From Albibacillus kandeliae (GTDB lineage: Bacteria; Pseudomonadota; Alphaproteobacteria; Rhodobacterales; Rhodobacteraceae): a stretch of DNA of 64,000 nucleotides. Within the stretch, counting starts at the first letter, position 1; each line of letters starts with the position of its first letter. The notes under the pieces were generated by a model. It ran no database searches, had not been told where the DNA came from, and saw only the letters and a program-made list of their open reading frames with translations. The position numbers and the translations under genes are program-made. The stretch lies in the NCBI RefSeq assembly GCF_003116585.1, contig NZ_QEHM01000002.1:62001-126000 (forward strand), given 5' to 3'. Positions 36,073 through 45,504 of the stretch are shown in pieces.

Positions 36073-36555
36073 TTAAAGTCGCTCAAGCTGGGTCAGTACA
36101 GCCGTACGATGCCGCTCGGCGTGGTGCAGAGCGGTTGGCGCAGGATGCCGCAATGGCAAGGTAGACAACGCACCCGAGAGATAAGCCAAGATCTCGCCTG
36201 CCTCCAGAAGACAGCGGCGCACTCCCTCAACCTCTTGAGGTGACCATTTCCGTTTTTTCCCGGCCGGTCGATGTCGCGGATGAACAGTCGGGACATCGAT
36301 ATCAAGGCCCTCTAAGAGCGCGGCCGGTCCTGGATAGTACAGGTCCTCTCCGGGTCCGAATTCGCACCGCTCCGCCTGATACAGGTTGTCGATCTCGCTT
36401 TGCACATGCATTAGCGCGTCCGAGTATGCGCACATCCTTTTTGTGATCGCAGATTTTATTGGGTACGCAGCATTTGTGGCGACCACCAATTTCACGCTCT
36501 TGCGCCGGGTACGTACAATTCGCGGTGCCAGTGCCGCGTGTTTGAGATTCAGCAT
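36073..36555 (-). CDS. Hypothetical protein
   Basis: A 160-residue soluble protein, basic at the N terminus (PRIVRTRRKSVKLVVATN) with a proline-rich middle (PRHRPAGKKRKWSPQEVEG) and a helical C terminus. No known domain is recognised. Coding is supported by a continuous frame and codon use like that of the other island genes. It is separated by about 500 bp from the DUF3987 block. It may be an island accessory protein. Function unknown. Confidence 0.5.
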   Translation of the reverse strand: MLNLKHAALAPRIVRTRRKSVKLVVATNAAYPIKSAITKRMCAYSDALMHVQSEIDNLYQAERCEFGPGEDLYYPGPAALLEGLDIDVPTVHPRHRPAGKKRKWSPQEVEGVRRCLLEAGEILAYLSGALSTLPLRHPAPTALHHAERHRTAVLTQLERL

Positions 36556-37071
36556 TTATAGTCTCCAAAACAATGCCCGCCGGTGTCCCGCATTTTGGTA
36601 AACAACCGGGCAAGGCGGTTACAGTTTTCAGTTGAGAAATGGCCAAGCACTCATTGCTCAGGCCATCGATTTGGTTTGCGGGGCTGTATCCAGCTCCCAC
36701 TAGACTTGGCCTACCGGCATTTCGAGGAGCAGCTTTACCATCGGGTGTTCAGTGAGAGGTCCATCACCCCTGACTGTCCCGACCATGCGTCAACTTCACG
36801 CCAGTTCCGCCAATGATGTTTTTCAGGGGTTTGAATGTCCTCACATGTTCGTTTCGATGAGACCTTTGTCCCCCAACGACGCAGGATCACTCTATCCTTG
36901 TGATCCAAATATCGGCGTCGAACGTCGGCCCATCGGGCTAAACAATCACTCGTTGTCGCTGAAGCCCTAAACCCGGCCTATGCCCTTTTTAGACGCGTCA
37001 CATCTTGGAGAGTTTGAGAGGGGTGAAAATATCTGTGAGCGCGCTCCAGTAGCGCGCTCACACCAGCGCTT
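36556..37071. other. Gap within island, no supported gene except a repeat
   Basis: Short open frames occur on both strands but none has a ribosome-binding site, a family resemblance or plausible composition. The only clear structure is the diverged direct repeat at 36835-36907. Confidence 0.5.
36835..36907. repeat. Diverged direct repeat with GGATCAC dyad, copy 1
   Basis: TGTCCTCA, GTTTCGATGAGA, CTTTGTCC, GGATCACTCTAT and TGATCCAA occur in the same order and spacing as at 39225-39299. This copy ends in the dyad GGATCAC-(8-9 nt)-GTGATCC. The two copies bracket the small coupled gene, the DUF3987 gene and the AlpA-like gene. Confidence 0.6.
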
Positions 37072-37347
37072 TCAGCTAAAACAAGCGCGATACGCCAGGA
37101 ACTCGGCATACGATCGCGACAAGCCACCATCAAACTCCATGATCGCAGCTCGCTCTTCAAAACTGTCGTCTCGGAAAGAAGGTCGCCTTTTGGTACACCT
37201 TCCTACTTGCGACATCTGCGACTTTTGCGACAAGGCCGAGCGAACAGCACTCTTTGGAGGCGACTCTTGTGATCTTGGATCATCCGCCGCAAAAATCTCA
37301 ATCGCATTGTCGAAGCAGGCGCGAACGGGATCGAAAGATCGTTCCAT
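37072..37347 (-). CDS. Small hypothetical protein coupled to the DUF3987 gene
   Basis: A 91-residue basic protein whose ATG overlaps the stop codon of the DUF3987 gene (TGATG), indicating translational coupling. The composition (QKSQMSQVGRCTKRRPSFRD, then DGGLSRSYAEFLAYRACF) looks like a real protein rather than a shadow frame. Similar small products often follow DUF3987 genes in alphaproteobacterial integrated elements (recall, not checked). Function unknown; perhaps an accessory to element replication. Confidence 0.5.
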   Translation of the reverse strand: MERSFDPVRACFDNAIEIFAADDPRSQESPPKSAVRSALSQKSQMSQVGRCTKRRPSFRDDSFEERAAIMEFDGGLSRSYAEFLAYRACFS

Positions 37348-38867
37348 CAGCGGCCACTGCCTTCTCGTTCAATGCGCCAGAACGTCTTACTATTGGCGCC
37401 ATCGATACGTGCCTGCCCAACTCCACGGATCAACCACCCGTGGGCTTCGAGCACCTGAATGCAGCGCGTAAGAGTGTTGCCATCACGTAGGTGCCCGGGC
37501 CCTTTGCGCATCATTGCACGCTTATCAATATGATCCTCGGCCCACGTGTCCCGAAGCCAAATGCGGATAGCTTCAGCATCACAAAGGCTCTGATCCGGAC
37601 GGCCGGTCTCACTGATCCGCACCATCTCACGAAGGTACCACTCCATGATAGCGATCCCATTCGCCATTACTGGACCTGTAACTTCCGGAGCATTCGTGTC
37701 GGAAAAAAGTGATAGGATGCCAGCGAGCCTCGCGGCCATCTCCGGTGCTTTTGCGGCAAAGCCAGTGACATACTCAAACGCACCGCTCTTTCCAGACGCC
37801 AGCTCAACCCGATTGTAAAAGGCCTCGAGCTTTGCACGCGCATCTTCAGCCAGCGGCAAAACTCGCGGTGCAAGTTCAGCTCGGGTGCCATCAAAGAGTG
37901 GGAGCTCCACTCGCAACAGCTCAGCAACGCGATCATGGAACTTCTGAAGGCAGACTTGGGCAAGCTCCTTCATGGCCAGATATGCGGGGTCCTTCTTGAT
38001 GACCCTAGTTCCAATCTTGCTGCTGGGCCACGCCACCAAGACCCGCGAGAGCAAGCCTTGGTCCTTCAATGTAGGATCGCCGATAACTTGCTGAGCAACG
38101 CCCGGTTGGATCATCAAGTGCAATGAAACGCGCTTTCCGCTTAGCCAGACCGGCTCTGCGGATGCCCGAGTCCGGCTCAAAGGAGCGCCATCCCAGAGCT
38201 TAGAGAAGCCGGCCGCTGTCTTGAGCGCATTTTCCCGCTTCATGCTGTGGCCACCGAAAAATTGCCCCCCTTCATCTGTCATAACAGCGACTGAAGGTCG
38301 TCCACTTTCGAGCTGACGAAACAAGCCTTCCAGAGTTGGATCGCTGATACGGATCGCAGGAAACAGGGGGGCTTCAGGCGGTTGATCCCCAAACTCGTCC
38401 CCAAAATCATCATCGATGACTTCAAAGTCGCCTGAACTCGCCCGACGGCGCCTTTTCTGGTGGTCGAGCCTGGCAACCTCGTACTCGCGCTTTTGACGAA
38501 GATAGTGGCGGACCTTCTCCTGATCATACTTGTCGATCATGGCCGTGGCGAGTGAATCGCATGCCGACTTTCTCTCACCGGACTGTGCGACAGTCAGGAA
38601 AAAGCCGCTCAATGGTACATAGCCTTGTAGCGTCTCGACATTGGCGTGGGCTTGAGTTGCAACGCTCGCGACTGTCAGCGCGCTTTGCATGGCGATCTCA
38701 GAGGGAGCCCCTGTCAGGATTGCGATCCCTTGGACACCATTTGCCAATGGCCCAAGCGCATCAAGCGGGATCGGTTCTGGGTCTTTCAACGCCCCAAATA
38801 GCGGTGTCGGTTCTGGAGGAGATGCATGGGCATGCCCCTCCCATTTGCTAGACTTAGAAGTCAGCAT
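37347..38867 (-). CDS. DUF3987 (YfjI-like) protein
   Basis: A 506-residue protein matching the DUF3987/YfjI family of integrated elements. The N-terminal ATPase-like part contains GYVPLSGFFLTVAQSGERKSA, a degenerate Walker A in which GERKSA replaces GxGKST, and MTDEGGQFFGGHSMKRENA as the Walker B-like region. The C-terminal end is a small winged-helix-like segment (GNTLTRCIQVLEAHGWLIRG). Family members are thought to be replication-associated P-loop proteins of phage-like and satellite elements. Here it probably serves maintenance of the excised island. Orientation is the same as the integrase. Confidence 0.75.
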   Translation of the reverse strand: MLTSKSSKWEGHAHASPPEPTPLFGALKDPEPIPLDALGPLANGVQGIAILTGAPSEIAMQSALTVASVATQAHANVETLQGYVPLSGFFLTVAQSGERKSACDSLATAMIDKYDQEKVRHYLRQKREYEVARLDHQKRRRRASSGDFEVIDDDFGDEFGDQPPEAPLFPAIRISDPTLEGLFRQLESGRPSVAVMTDEGGQFFGGHSMKRENALKTAAGFSKLWDGAPLSRTRASAEPVWLSGKRVSLHLMIQPGVAQQVIGDPTLKDQGLLSRVLVAWPSSKIGTRVIKKDPAYLAMKELAQVCLQKFHDRVAELLRVELPLFDGTRAELAPRVLPLAEDARAKLEAFYNRVELASGKSGAFEYVTGFAAKAPEMAARLAGILSLFSDTNAPEVTGPVMANGIAIMEWYLREMVRISETGRPDQSLCDAEAIRIWLRDTWAEDHIDKRAMMRKGPGHLRDGNTLTRCIQVLEAHGWLIRGVGQARIDGANSKTFWRIEREGSGR

Positions 38868-39024
38868 TACTTTACTCCAAATTTTGTTATTTCGAGCCTC
38901 AGTTGGCTCCAGAGATGAGCGGCGTCACCAAGCCTCGAGCACTCGTCCCGGCCAGCGCTATCGCGCCGTTGATGTCATGCTGAACCGGAAACGGGGCCAA
39001 TCCGGCGACTTGCCCAACCGCTAG

Positions 39025-39222
39025 CTACCTATGTGCGCGTGGTTGGATTTGCTCTTGGGCCAACAGCCAGGCTTCAATCGCAGCTGGCCGGTAATAAACC
39101 TTGCGCCCCACCTTGATGAATGGCGGGCCTGCCCTCACTGCCCGTTCACGTTGAACGGACCTGAGAGATAGCCCGCGCTGCTCCGCATAGTCTGCTTCAG
39201 TGATAAGATCTTGAAAGGTCAT
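39025..39222 (-). CDS. AlpA-like helix-turn-helix protein / excisionase
   Basis: A 65-residue MerR-type winged helix-turn-helix protein: DLITEADYAEQRGLSLRSVQ gives the helix-turn-helix and GPPFIKVGRKVYYRPAAIEA the wing. AlpA-type proteins activate integrase genes or direct excision in P4-like elements. The start MTFQDL is preferred because GAGGA lies 7 nt upstream; four more residues (MRTL) are open. It lies upstream of DUF3987 and downstream of the integrase, the usual place in such islands. The repeat at 39225-39299 covers its leader. Confidence 0.8.
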   Translation of the reverse strand: MTFQDLITEADYAEQRGLSLRSVQRERAVRAGPPFIKVGRKVYYRPAAIEAWLLAQEQIQPRAHR

Positions 39223-39224
39223 AA

Positions 39225-39299
39225 GTGTCCTCATCTGACGGTTTCGATGAGAGCTTTGTCCTCTATGACCTTTGGATCACTCTATGCCGATGATCCAAC
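39225..39299. repeat. Diverged direct repeat with GGATCA dyad, copy 2
   Basis: Second copy of the element at 36835-36907. It lies directly upstream of the AlpA-like gene and includes its ribosome-binding region. The dyad here is GGATCA-(11 nt)-TGATCC and overlaps the last codons of the 39282 gene. It is a candidate operator for an element-encoded regulator. Confidence 0.6.
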
Positions 39300-39968
39300 T
39301 TTCGTCTTCGGGTTTTCTAAATTTCGCTTCACCGTTATCGGCTTTACACCAAACTCATCAGCAATTTTACTCACAATATAGGTCCACGTACGTGTCGGCC
39401 GTTCGGCATGTAGTTGATTAGCTTTCAACTGAGCAGCCTCGCCATGCTTAACAGCAAAACTCTTTTTGGTATTCATCTTGCGGCCCTCTGCACCCTGAAA
39501 AGACCGTTGTTGTCCAGACAGCGCGAGCTTTTCCCAACGTTTGCCAGTCTTTGGGTCTCGCCGATTCAGTGCTTCGAAACGCCCTTCAAGTCGTCCAAGT
39601 GAAACCGCGCAAACCGCGAATTCCTGCATCGAAAGCCGAGCGCCACTTTCTTTCACTTGCTCTCCAAAAATCTTAACTCGGCGAAATTCGAACAACCAAC
39701 TTGCCAAGAAGAAGGCAAGCGAATCCTCCCCATCAGCCGCATAGAGATCAAGGCGGAGGTAGTGATCCGCGGGGTCTGGAAAACCCTGGGCCAAGAGCCA
39801 CTCGCGCGCATCTCGGGCGAACTTCTCCCAAACCTCGATTTGCGGTTTGAACTGCATGAAAGCGTCCTGGGACAGACCGATGTCTTCTTCAGGTCCCGTG
39901 TCAGTCAGATCGAAAACCTTTCTCAATCGAGCAGATGTCCCCTGCCCGATCTCGATTGTCTTAGGCAT
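39282..39968 (-). CDS. Hypothetical island protein next to the integrase
   Basis: A 228-residue soluble protein with no known family that I recognise. The N terminus is acidic (DLTDTGPEEDIGLSQDAFMQ) and the C terminus ends in a helix-turn-helix-like segment (YIVSKIADEFGVKPITVKRN) preceded by a basic linker, so DNA binding is possible. The start overlaps the integrase stop by 8 bp, so the two are co-translated. It could be a regulator of integration (inference from position). Confidence 0.6.
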   Translation of the reverse strand: MPKTIEIGQGTSARLRKVFDLTDTGPEEDIGLSQDAFMQFKPQIEVWEKFARDAREWLLAQGFPDPADHYLRLDLYAADGEDSLAFFLASWLFEFRRVKIFGEQVKESGARLSMQEFAVCAVSLGRLEGRFEALNRRDPKTGKRWEKLALSGQQRSFQGAEGRKMNTKKSFAVKHGEAAQLKANQLHAERPTRTWTYIVSKIADEFGVKPITVKRNLENPKTKVGSSA

Positions 39969-41268
39969 GCTGATTGCCCTCCCTCAGTTGAATAATGTTG
40001 TTGTCGCGTTGCGCCGGCGGACGATCCCAAACCGTATCGAGCAGCCGTGCTTCCCAGCGTGTCAGCGCCTCTGCACATTCCTCCTCGAAGGCATATTGGT
40101 CGTAGACGGCCACGATACCCGTCTTCACATGACCGATGGCCAGTTCTGCGATATCGGGCCGAACCTTGCAGGCTGACAACCCTGTCCGCATCGTGCGGCG
40201 CAGATCGTGTGGCGTCCAACGCCCCCACGGCGCGACATGTTTCGTGGCAAAATCTGTGTGGTGCCGCGAGACCGCACGACAGAGTCCTGCGGTGGTGACC
40301 GGCGCCCCTGGACTTGCTTCAAAATAGTATCCGTCCCAGGAGCGCTTACGACGCTTCTGAAGACGCGACAGCTCCTCTTTCGCCGCATCGAGAATTTCGC
40401 ACGCGGTGTCCGTCAAATAAACTCTATGGTCTGACTGGGTCTTTCCTCGCCGCACTTGAGGAATGGTCCAGGTCCGCCCTGAAATCTCCTCGCTCGCAAG
40501 GCCCGCCACCTCTCCCGGCCTCTGCCCTGTTACGAGGACGAACTTCAACGCCAGGGCCGTCAACCGGTGCAGACCGCAGGACTCCGCATTGAGCCAGAAC
40601 CCGCGGATTTCATCCCCATCCAGAATACGTGCCCGCGCCACGGATTTCAGTGGATCACGCTTCCCCCTCACCTTGATAGACGAAGGCTTCAAGCCCGCGA
40701 GAGGATTGGCCGGAATGTAGTCGCGGTCCGTGGCATAGTCGAACAACCGGCGCGCATAGATGAGAATCTGGGCGGCCGAGCGTGGCGCCGTCACCGCTTT
40801 ACGCTCGACCAGCTCAATCACGTCCCGCCGTCGCACGTCACTGACTTTCAGGCGGCCGATCGCCGGTATGATGTCATTATGAACAAAGCCGCGGATCGCC
40901 TTCTCACTTTTGAGACCAGAGGCGTGCATTTCGAGCCAGTCTTTCGCGATCCCCTCGACCAATGGCTCCTCCCGGCGTTTGCGGTCCGCCTCGAGAGGAT
41001 CATCTCCAGCTACGATCTTGAGCATCAGCTCTCGCGCCTCCTGGCGCGCGGCCTCCAAGGTCCAGGTAGGCCAATCGCCAATCGTCTTGCGACGGCGGCG
41101 TCCATTCATGCTGTAAGTCAACACGAAAGCCTTGCCACCTGCCGCGGTCAACCGCAGGCCGAACCCACGCGGTGCATCGCGATGCTCATCGAAGACAAAC
41201 CGCTGTCCTGACGCAGGCGGTTGAGCCTTCGCAATTGTTCCGCTGCGCCCATCTGTGAGCGTTGCCAT
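39961..41268 (-). CDS. int: P4-type tyrosine integrase
   Basis: A 435-residue site-specific recombinase. The N-terminal DUF4102 arm-binding domain reads DAPRGFGLRLTAAGGKAFVL. A SAM-like core-binding domain follows. The catalytic domain shows TGQRPGE (first Arg), HDLRRTMRT (His-x-x-Arg), GHVKTGIVAVYDQY (His and nucleophilic Tyr). It would recombine attL and attR, the 45-bp tRNA-Asn repeats, to excise the island. It is read away from attR, which lies 287 bp upstream of its start. The promoter and arm sites should be in that gap. Confidence 0.95.
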   Translation of the reverse strand: MATLTDGRSGTIAKAQPPASGQRFVFDEHRDAPRGFGLRLTAAGGKAFVLTYSMNGRRRRKTIGDWPTWTLEAARQEARELMLKIVAGDDPLEADRKRREEPLVEGIAKDWLEMHASGLKSEKAIRGFVHNDIIPAIGRLKVSDVRRRDVIELVERKAVTAPRSAAQILIYARRLFDYATDRDYIPANPLAGLKPSSIKVRGKRDPLKSVARARILDGDEIRGFWLNAESCGLHRLTALALKFVLVTGQRPGEVAGLASEEISGRTWTIPQVRRGKTQSDHRVYLTDTACEILDAAKEELSRLQKRRKRSWDGYYFEASPGAPVTTAGLCRAVSRHHTDFATKHVAPWGRWTPHDLRRTMRTGLSACKVRPDIAELAIGHVKTGIVAVYDQYAFEEECAEALTRWEARLLDTVWDRPPAQRDNNIIQLREGNQHA

Positions 41269-41387
41269 CCGTGCAATCCTCCTCGTCTCCCGTAGGGCAT
41301 AGCCTCTCCATTGGCTGATGCTTGAAGCATCACACCTACCGAGGAATCCTCGTCGAGATTGGTTATGTTGCGAATGGCCCGAGCGCC

Positions 41388-41420
41388 GGATTTGTCACCG
41401 GATTTGTCACCACTTGTAAC
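41388..41420. repeat. Tandem GGATTTGTCACC repeats between integrase and attR
   Basis: Two perfect consecutive copies of GGATTTGTCACC (41388-41399, 41400-41411) are followed by ACTTGTAAC. The core TTGTCACCGGATTTGT is shared with the left end of the island. Position and pattern fit integrase arm-type sites. The remainder of 41269-41554 is AT-rich towards the right and contains no gene. Confidence 0.55.
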
Positions 41421-41554
41421 AGACGCTCGTGACGGCCAATGTCCATGAATGACTTTATAATCGCACCACATGTCACTGTAAACACTTTATTTTTTTCACA
41501 TTTTAATGTGACGATTAATATGATCAAACACTTACAAAATGGCCAATTTTGAGC

Positions 41555-41599
41555 CTGTTAATCAATTGGTCGTAGGTTCGATCCCTACCGCCGGAGCCA
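41555..41599. repeat. attR: 45-bp copy of the tRNA-Asn 3' end
   Basis: Identical to 21974-22018. Only the anticodon-loop-to-CCA part is present, so this is not a functional tRNA. It marks the right boundary of the island. From 41600 to 41770 is ordinary GC-rich backbone holding the purL promoter region. Confidence 0.95.
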
Positions 41600-41770
41600 A
41601 ATCCTCCCAGAGAGCACTTGGCACACCCGTTCCACCCGCGATGACGCGGGGGGGGCCGTGGGGCGGGTTGGTGCCATAATTCCCCGGCTCGGGCCAGTAT
41701 TCTCCCTTTCACCCCGCACGCGCTTGGCCTACAAGCGGCGCGACATGTTTACCCGGGGAAATAGACGCAG

Positions 41771-43930
<2,160 letters not shown>

Positions 43931-43939
43931 GACAACGGT

Positions 43940-43959
43940 GGGACGGGTCCGCCCGTCCC
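43940..43959 (+). terminator. Hairpin after purL
   Basis: GGGACGGG and CCCGTCCC form a perfect 8-bp stem with a TCCG tetraloop, nine bp after the purL stop. There is no clear T-run, so termination is likely but not certain. Confidence 0.45.
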
Positions 43960-44111
43960 CCAGCATTTCCGCCGGATCGGCCCAACCTGCCAACGCGGGA
44001 TCAAGGGGTTAGCGGGAATTTGTTTCGCGCGCGAAACATTCCATTTTTCCGACGTTTTACAGATGGTTAGCAGGGCGTTCTCACCCTGCCCCAGAGTTAA
44101 CGCAAAGCAAA

Positions 44112-44135
44112 AGCGCCGCCCGGTGGGGCGGCGCT
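44112..44135. terminator. Terminator between purL and the dctD-like gene
   Basis: AGCGCCGCC and GGCGGCGCT form a perfect 9-bp stem with a 6-nt loop. On the minus strand TTTTGCTTTG follows, a good T-rich tract for terminating the dctB-dctD unit; on the plus strand CTTCGTTTC follows. Confidence 0.7.
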
Positions 44136-44157
44136 CTTCGTTTCAGGACAGGCGGGT

Positions 44158-45492
44158 TCAGAGGTAATCGGCCCGCTGCAGACCGTACTTGGCCATCTTC
44201 TCGTTCAGGGTCCGGCGCGGCAGGCACAACTCGTCCATGACGGAGGCGATGGAGCCCTTGTGACGGCGCATGGTGTTGTCGATCAGCATCCGCTCGAACG
44301 CCTCGACGTACTCCTTGAGCGGCTTGCCCTCGGTCGTCATCACCGGCTGCATCTCTTCGTGGTCGCTCATCAGCAGCGAGGCGATGGTGCCGGAGCCGCG
44401 ACGCGACTGGAGCACCGCGCGCTCGGCGATGTTGATCAGCTGGCGCACGTTGCCCGGCCAAGGCGCCTGCAGCAGCTGTGCGGCCTCCTGCGCCGACACC
44501 TTGGGGGCCTCGCAGCCGTATTCCTCGGCGAACTGCTCGGACAGGCGGGTGAAGAGCGTCAGGATATCCTCGCCGCGCATCCGCAGCGGCGGCACGGTGA
44601 TGCGCAGGGCGGCAAGGCGATAGAACAGGTCGGGGCGCAGTACGTCCTCGCTGGTCCGGCCCGCTTCCTGCAGGTTCGAGATCGCGACGATGCGCGTCTC
44701 GGCCGGGGTGCCCTGCTCGTTGATCACGCTCAGCAGTCGCGCCTGCATGGTGTCAGACAGCGCCTCGATGTCCTCCAGCACGAGGGTGCCGCCACGGGCC
44801 TCCTCGACCGCGGGCAACTGGGCGTCTTCGGGCAGCATGGGGCCGAAGAGCCGCTTGGAGAGTGCATCCTCTTCCAGAGCGGCACAGCTGACGAGGACAA
44901 AGCGCTTGCCCGCGCGGCTGCCAACGGCGTGCAGCGCGTGGGCCACAAGGGTCTTGCCGGTGCCGGTCTCGCCGTCGATCAGGACGTGGCCGTCGGCCTG
45001 GCCCAGGTCGAGAATGTCTTCCTTGAGACGTTCCATCACCGGGCTGGCGCCGATCAGCTTCTTCATGATCTGGGTGCCGTCCGACAGCTCGCGGCGCAGG
45101 GCGCGGTTGTCCATCGTCAGGCGGCGAGCGCCGGTGGCGCGCTTGGCCAGTTCGCTCATGCGGTCGGGGTTGAAGGGCTTTTCGAGGAAGTCGAAGGCAC
45201 CGACGCGCATCGCCTCTACCGCCATCGGCACATCGCCGTGGCCGGTGATCATGATCACGGGCAGCGCGCTGTCATTGCCCATCAGCTTTTTCAGGAACTG
45301 CATCCCGTCCATGCCCGGCATCTTGATGTCGGAAATGACGATGCCCGGATAGTCGGCGCCCAGCACCTTGAGCGCGTCTTCGGCGCTGGCAAAGGTCTCG
45401 GTGTCATATCCGGACAGCGCCAGCCACTGGCTGATCGACTGACGCATGTCCTGCTCATCATCCACAATCGCAATTTTCATGGCCTGGGCCAT
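44158..45492 (-). CDS. DctD-like response regulator without GAFTGA motif
   Basis: A 444-residue NtrC-family response regulator: receiver domain with phospho-acceptor Asp55 (VISDIKMPGMDG), AAA+ domain with Walker A GETGTGKT (174-181) and Walker B GGTLVLEDIEAL, and a C-terminal Fis-type helix-turn-helix (GSIASVMDELCLPRRTLNEK). It is paired with the sensor kinase just upstream and by similarity would control C4-dicarboxylate uptake. Where sigma54 activators carry GAFTGA, this protein reads RLFGPMLPEDAQLP, so the sigma54-contacting loop is missing. It may act on another sigma factor, as R. capsulatus NtrC does. No dctA/dctP transporter gene is adjacent, so the target is uncertain. Confidence 0.88.
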   Translation of the reverse strand: MAQAMKIAIVDDEQDMRQSISQWLALSGYDTETFASAEDALKVLGADYPGIVISDIKMPGMDGMQFLKKLMGNDSALPVIMITGHGDVPMAVEAMRVGAFDFLEKPFNPDRMSELAKRATGARRLTMDNRALRRELSDGTQIMKKLIGASPVMERLKEDILDLGQADGHVLIDGETGTGKTLVAHALHAVGSRAGKRFVLVSCAALEEDALSKRLFGPMLPEDAQLPAVEEARGGTLVLEDIEALSDTMQARLLSVINEQGTPAETRIVAISNLQEAGRTSEDVLRPDLFYRLAALRITVPPLRMRGEDILTLFTRLSEQFAEEYGCEAPKVSAQEAAQLLQAPWPGNVRQLINIAERAVLQSRRGSGTIASLLMSDHEEMQPVMTTEGKPLKEYVEAFERMLIDNTMRRHKGSIASVMDELCLPRRTLNEKMAKYGLQRADYL

Positions 45493-45504
45493 TCGCGTTA
45501 CCTC

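Larger units (their letters stand above)
22019..41599. mobile_element. 19.6-kb genomic island integrated in tRNA-Asn
   Basis: The element is bounded by a 45-bp direct repeat of the tRNA-Asn 3' end. It has a P4-type tyrosine integrase 287 bp inside the right end, an AlpA-like regulator and a DUF3987 protein, and its composition is distinctly AT-richer than the flanks. No phage structural, conjugation or mobilisation genes are visible, so it may move only with help from another element. Cargo is a surface-polysaccharide cluster (23101-34472). Several decayed insertion sequences show that it is not a very recent acquisition, although the att repeats are still perfect. Confidence 0.93.

Noticed and set aside
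36583-37471. Several plus-strand frames in the maintenance block of the island
   Set aside because: They lie opposite minus-strand genes or in the repeat region and have no supporting features.
22019-41599. Prophage as the nature of the island
   Set aside because: No capsid, terminase, tail, lysis or repressor genes are present; only integrase, AlpA-like and DUF3987 functions common to satellites and islands.
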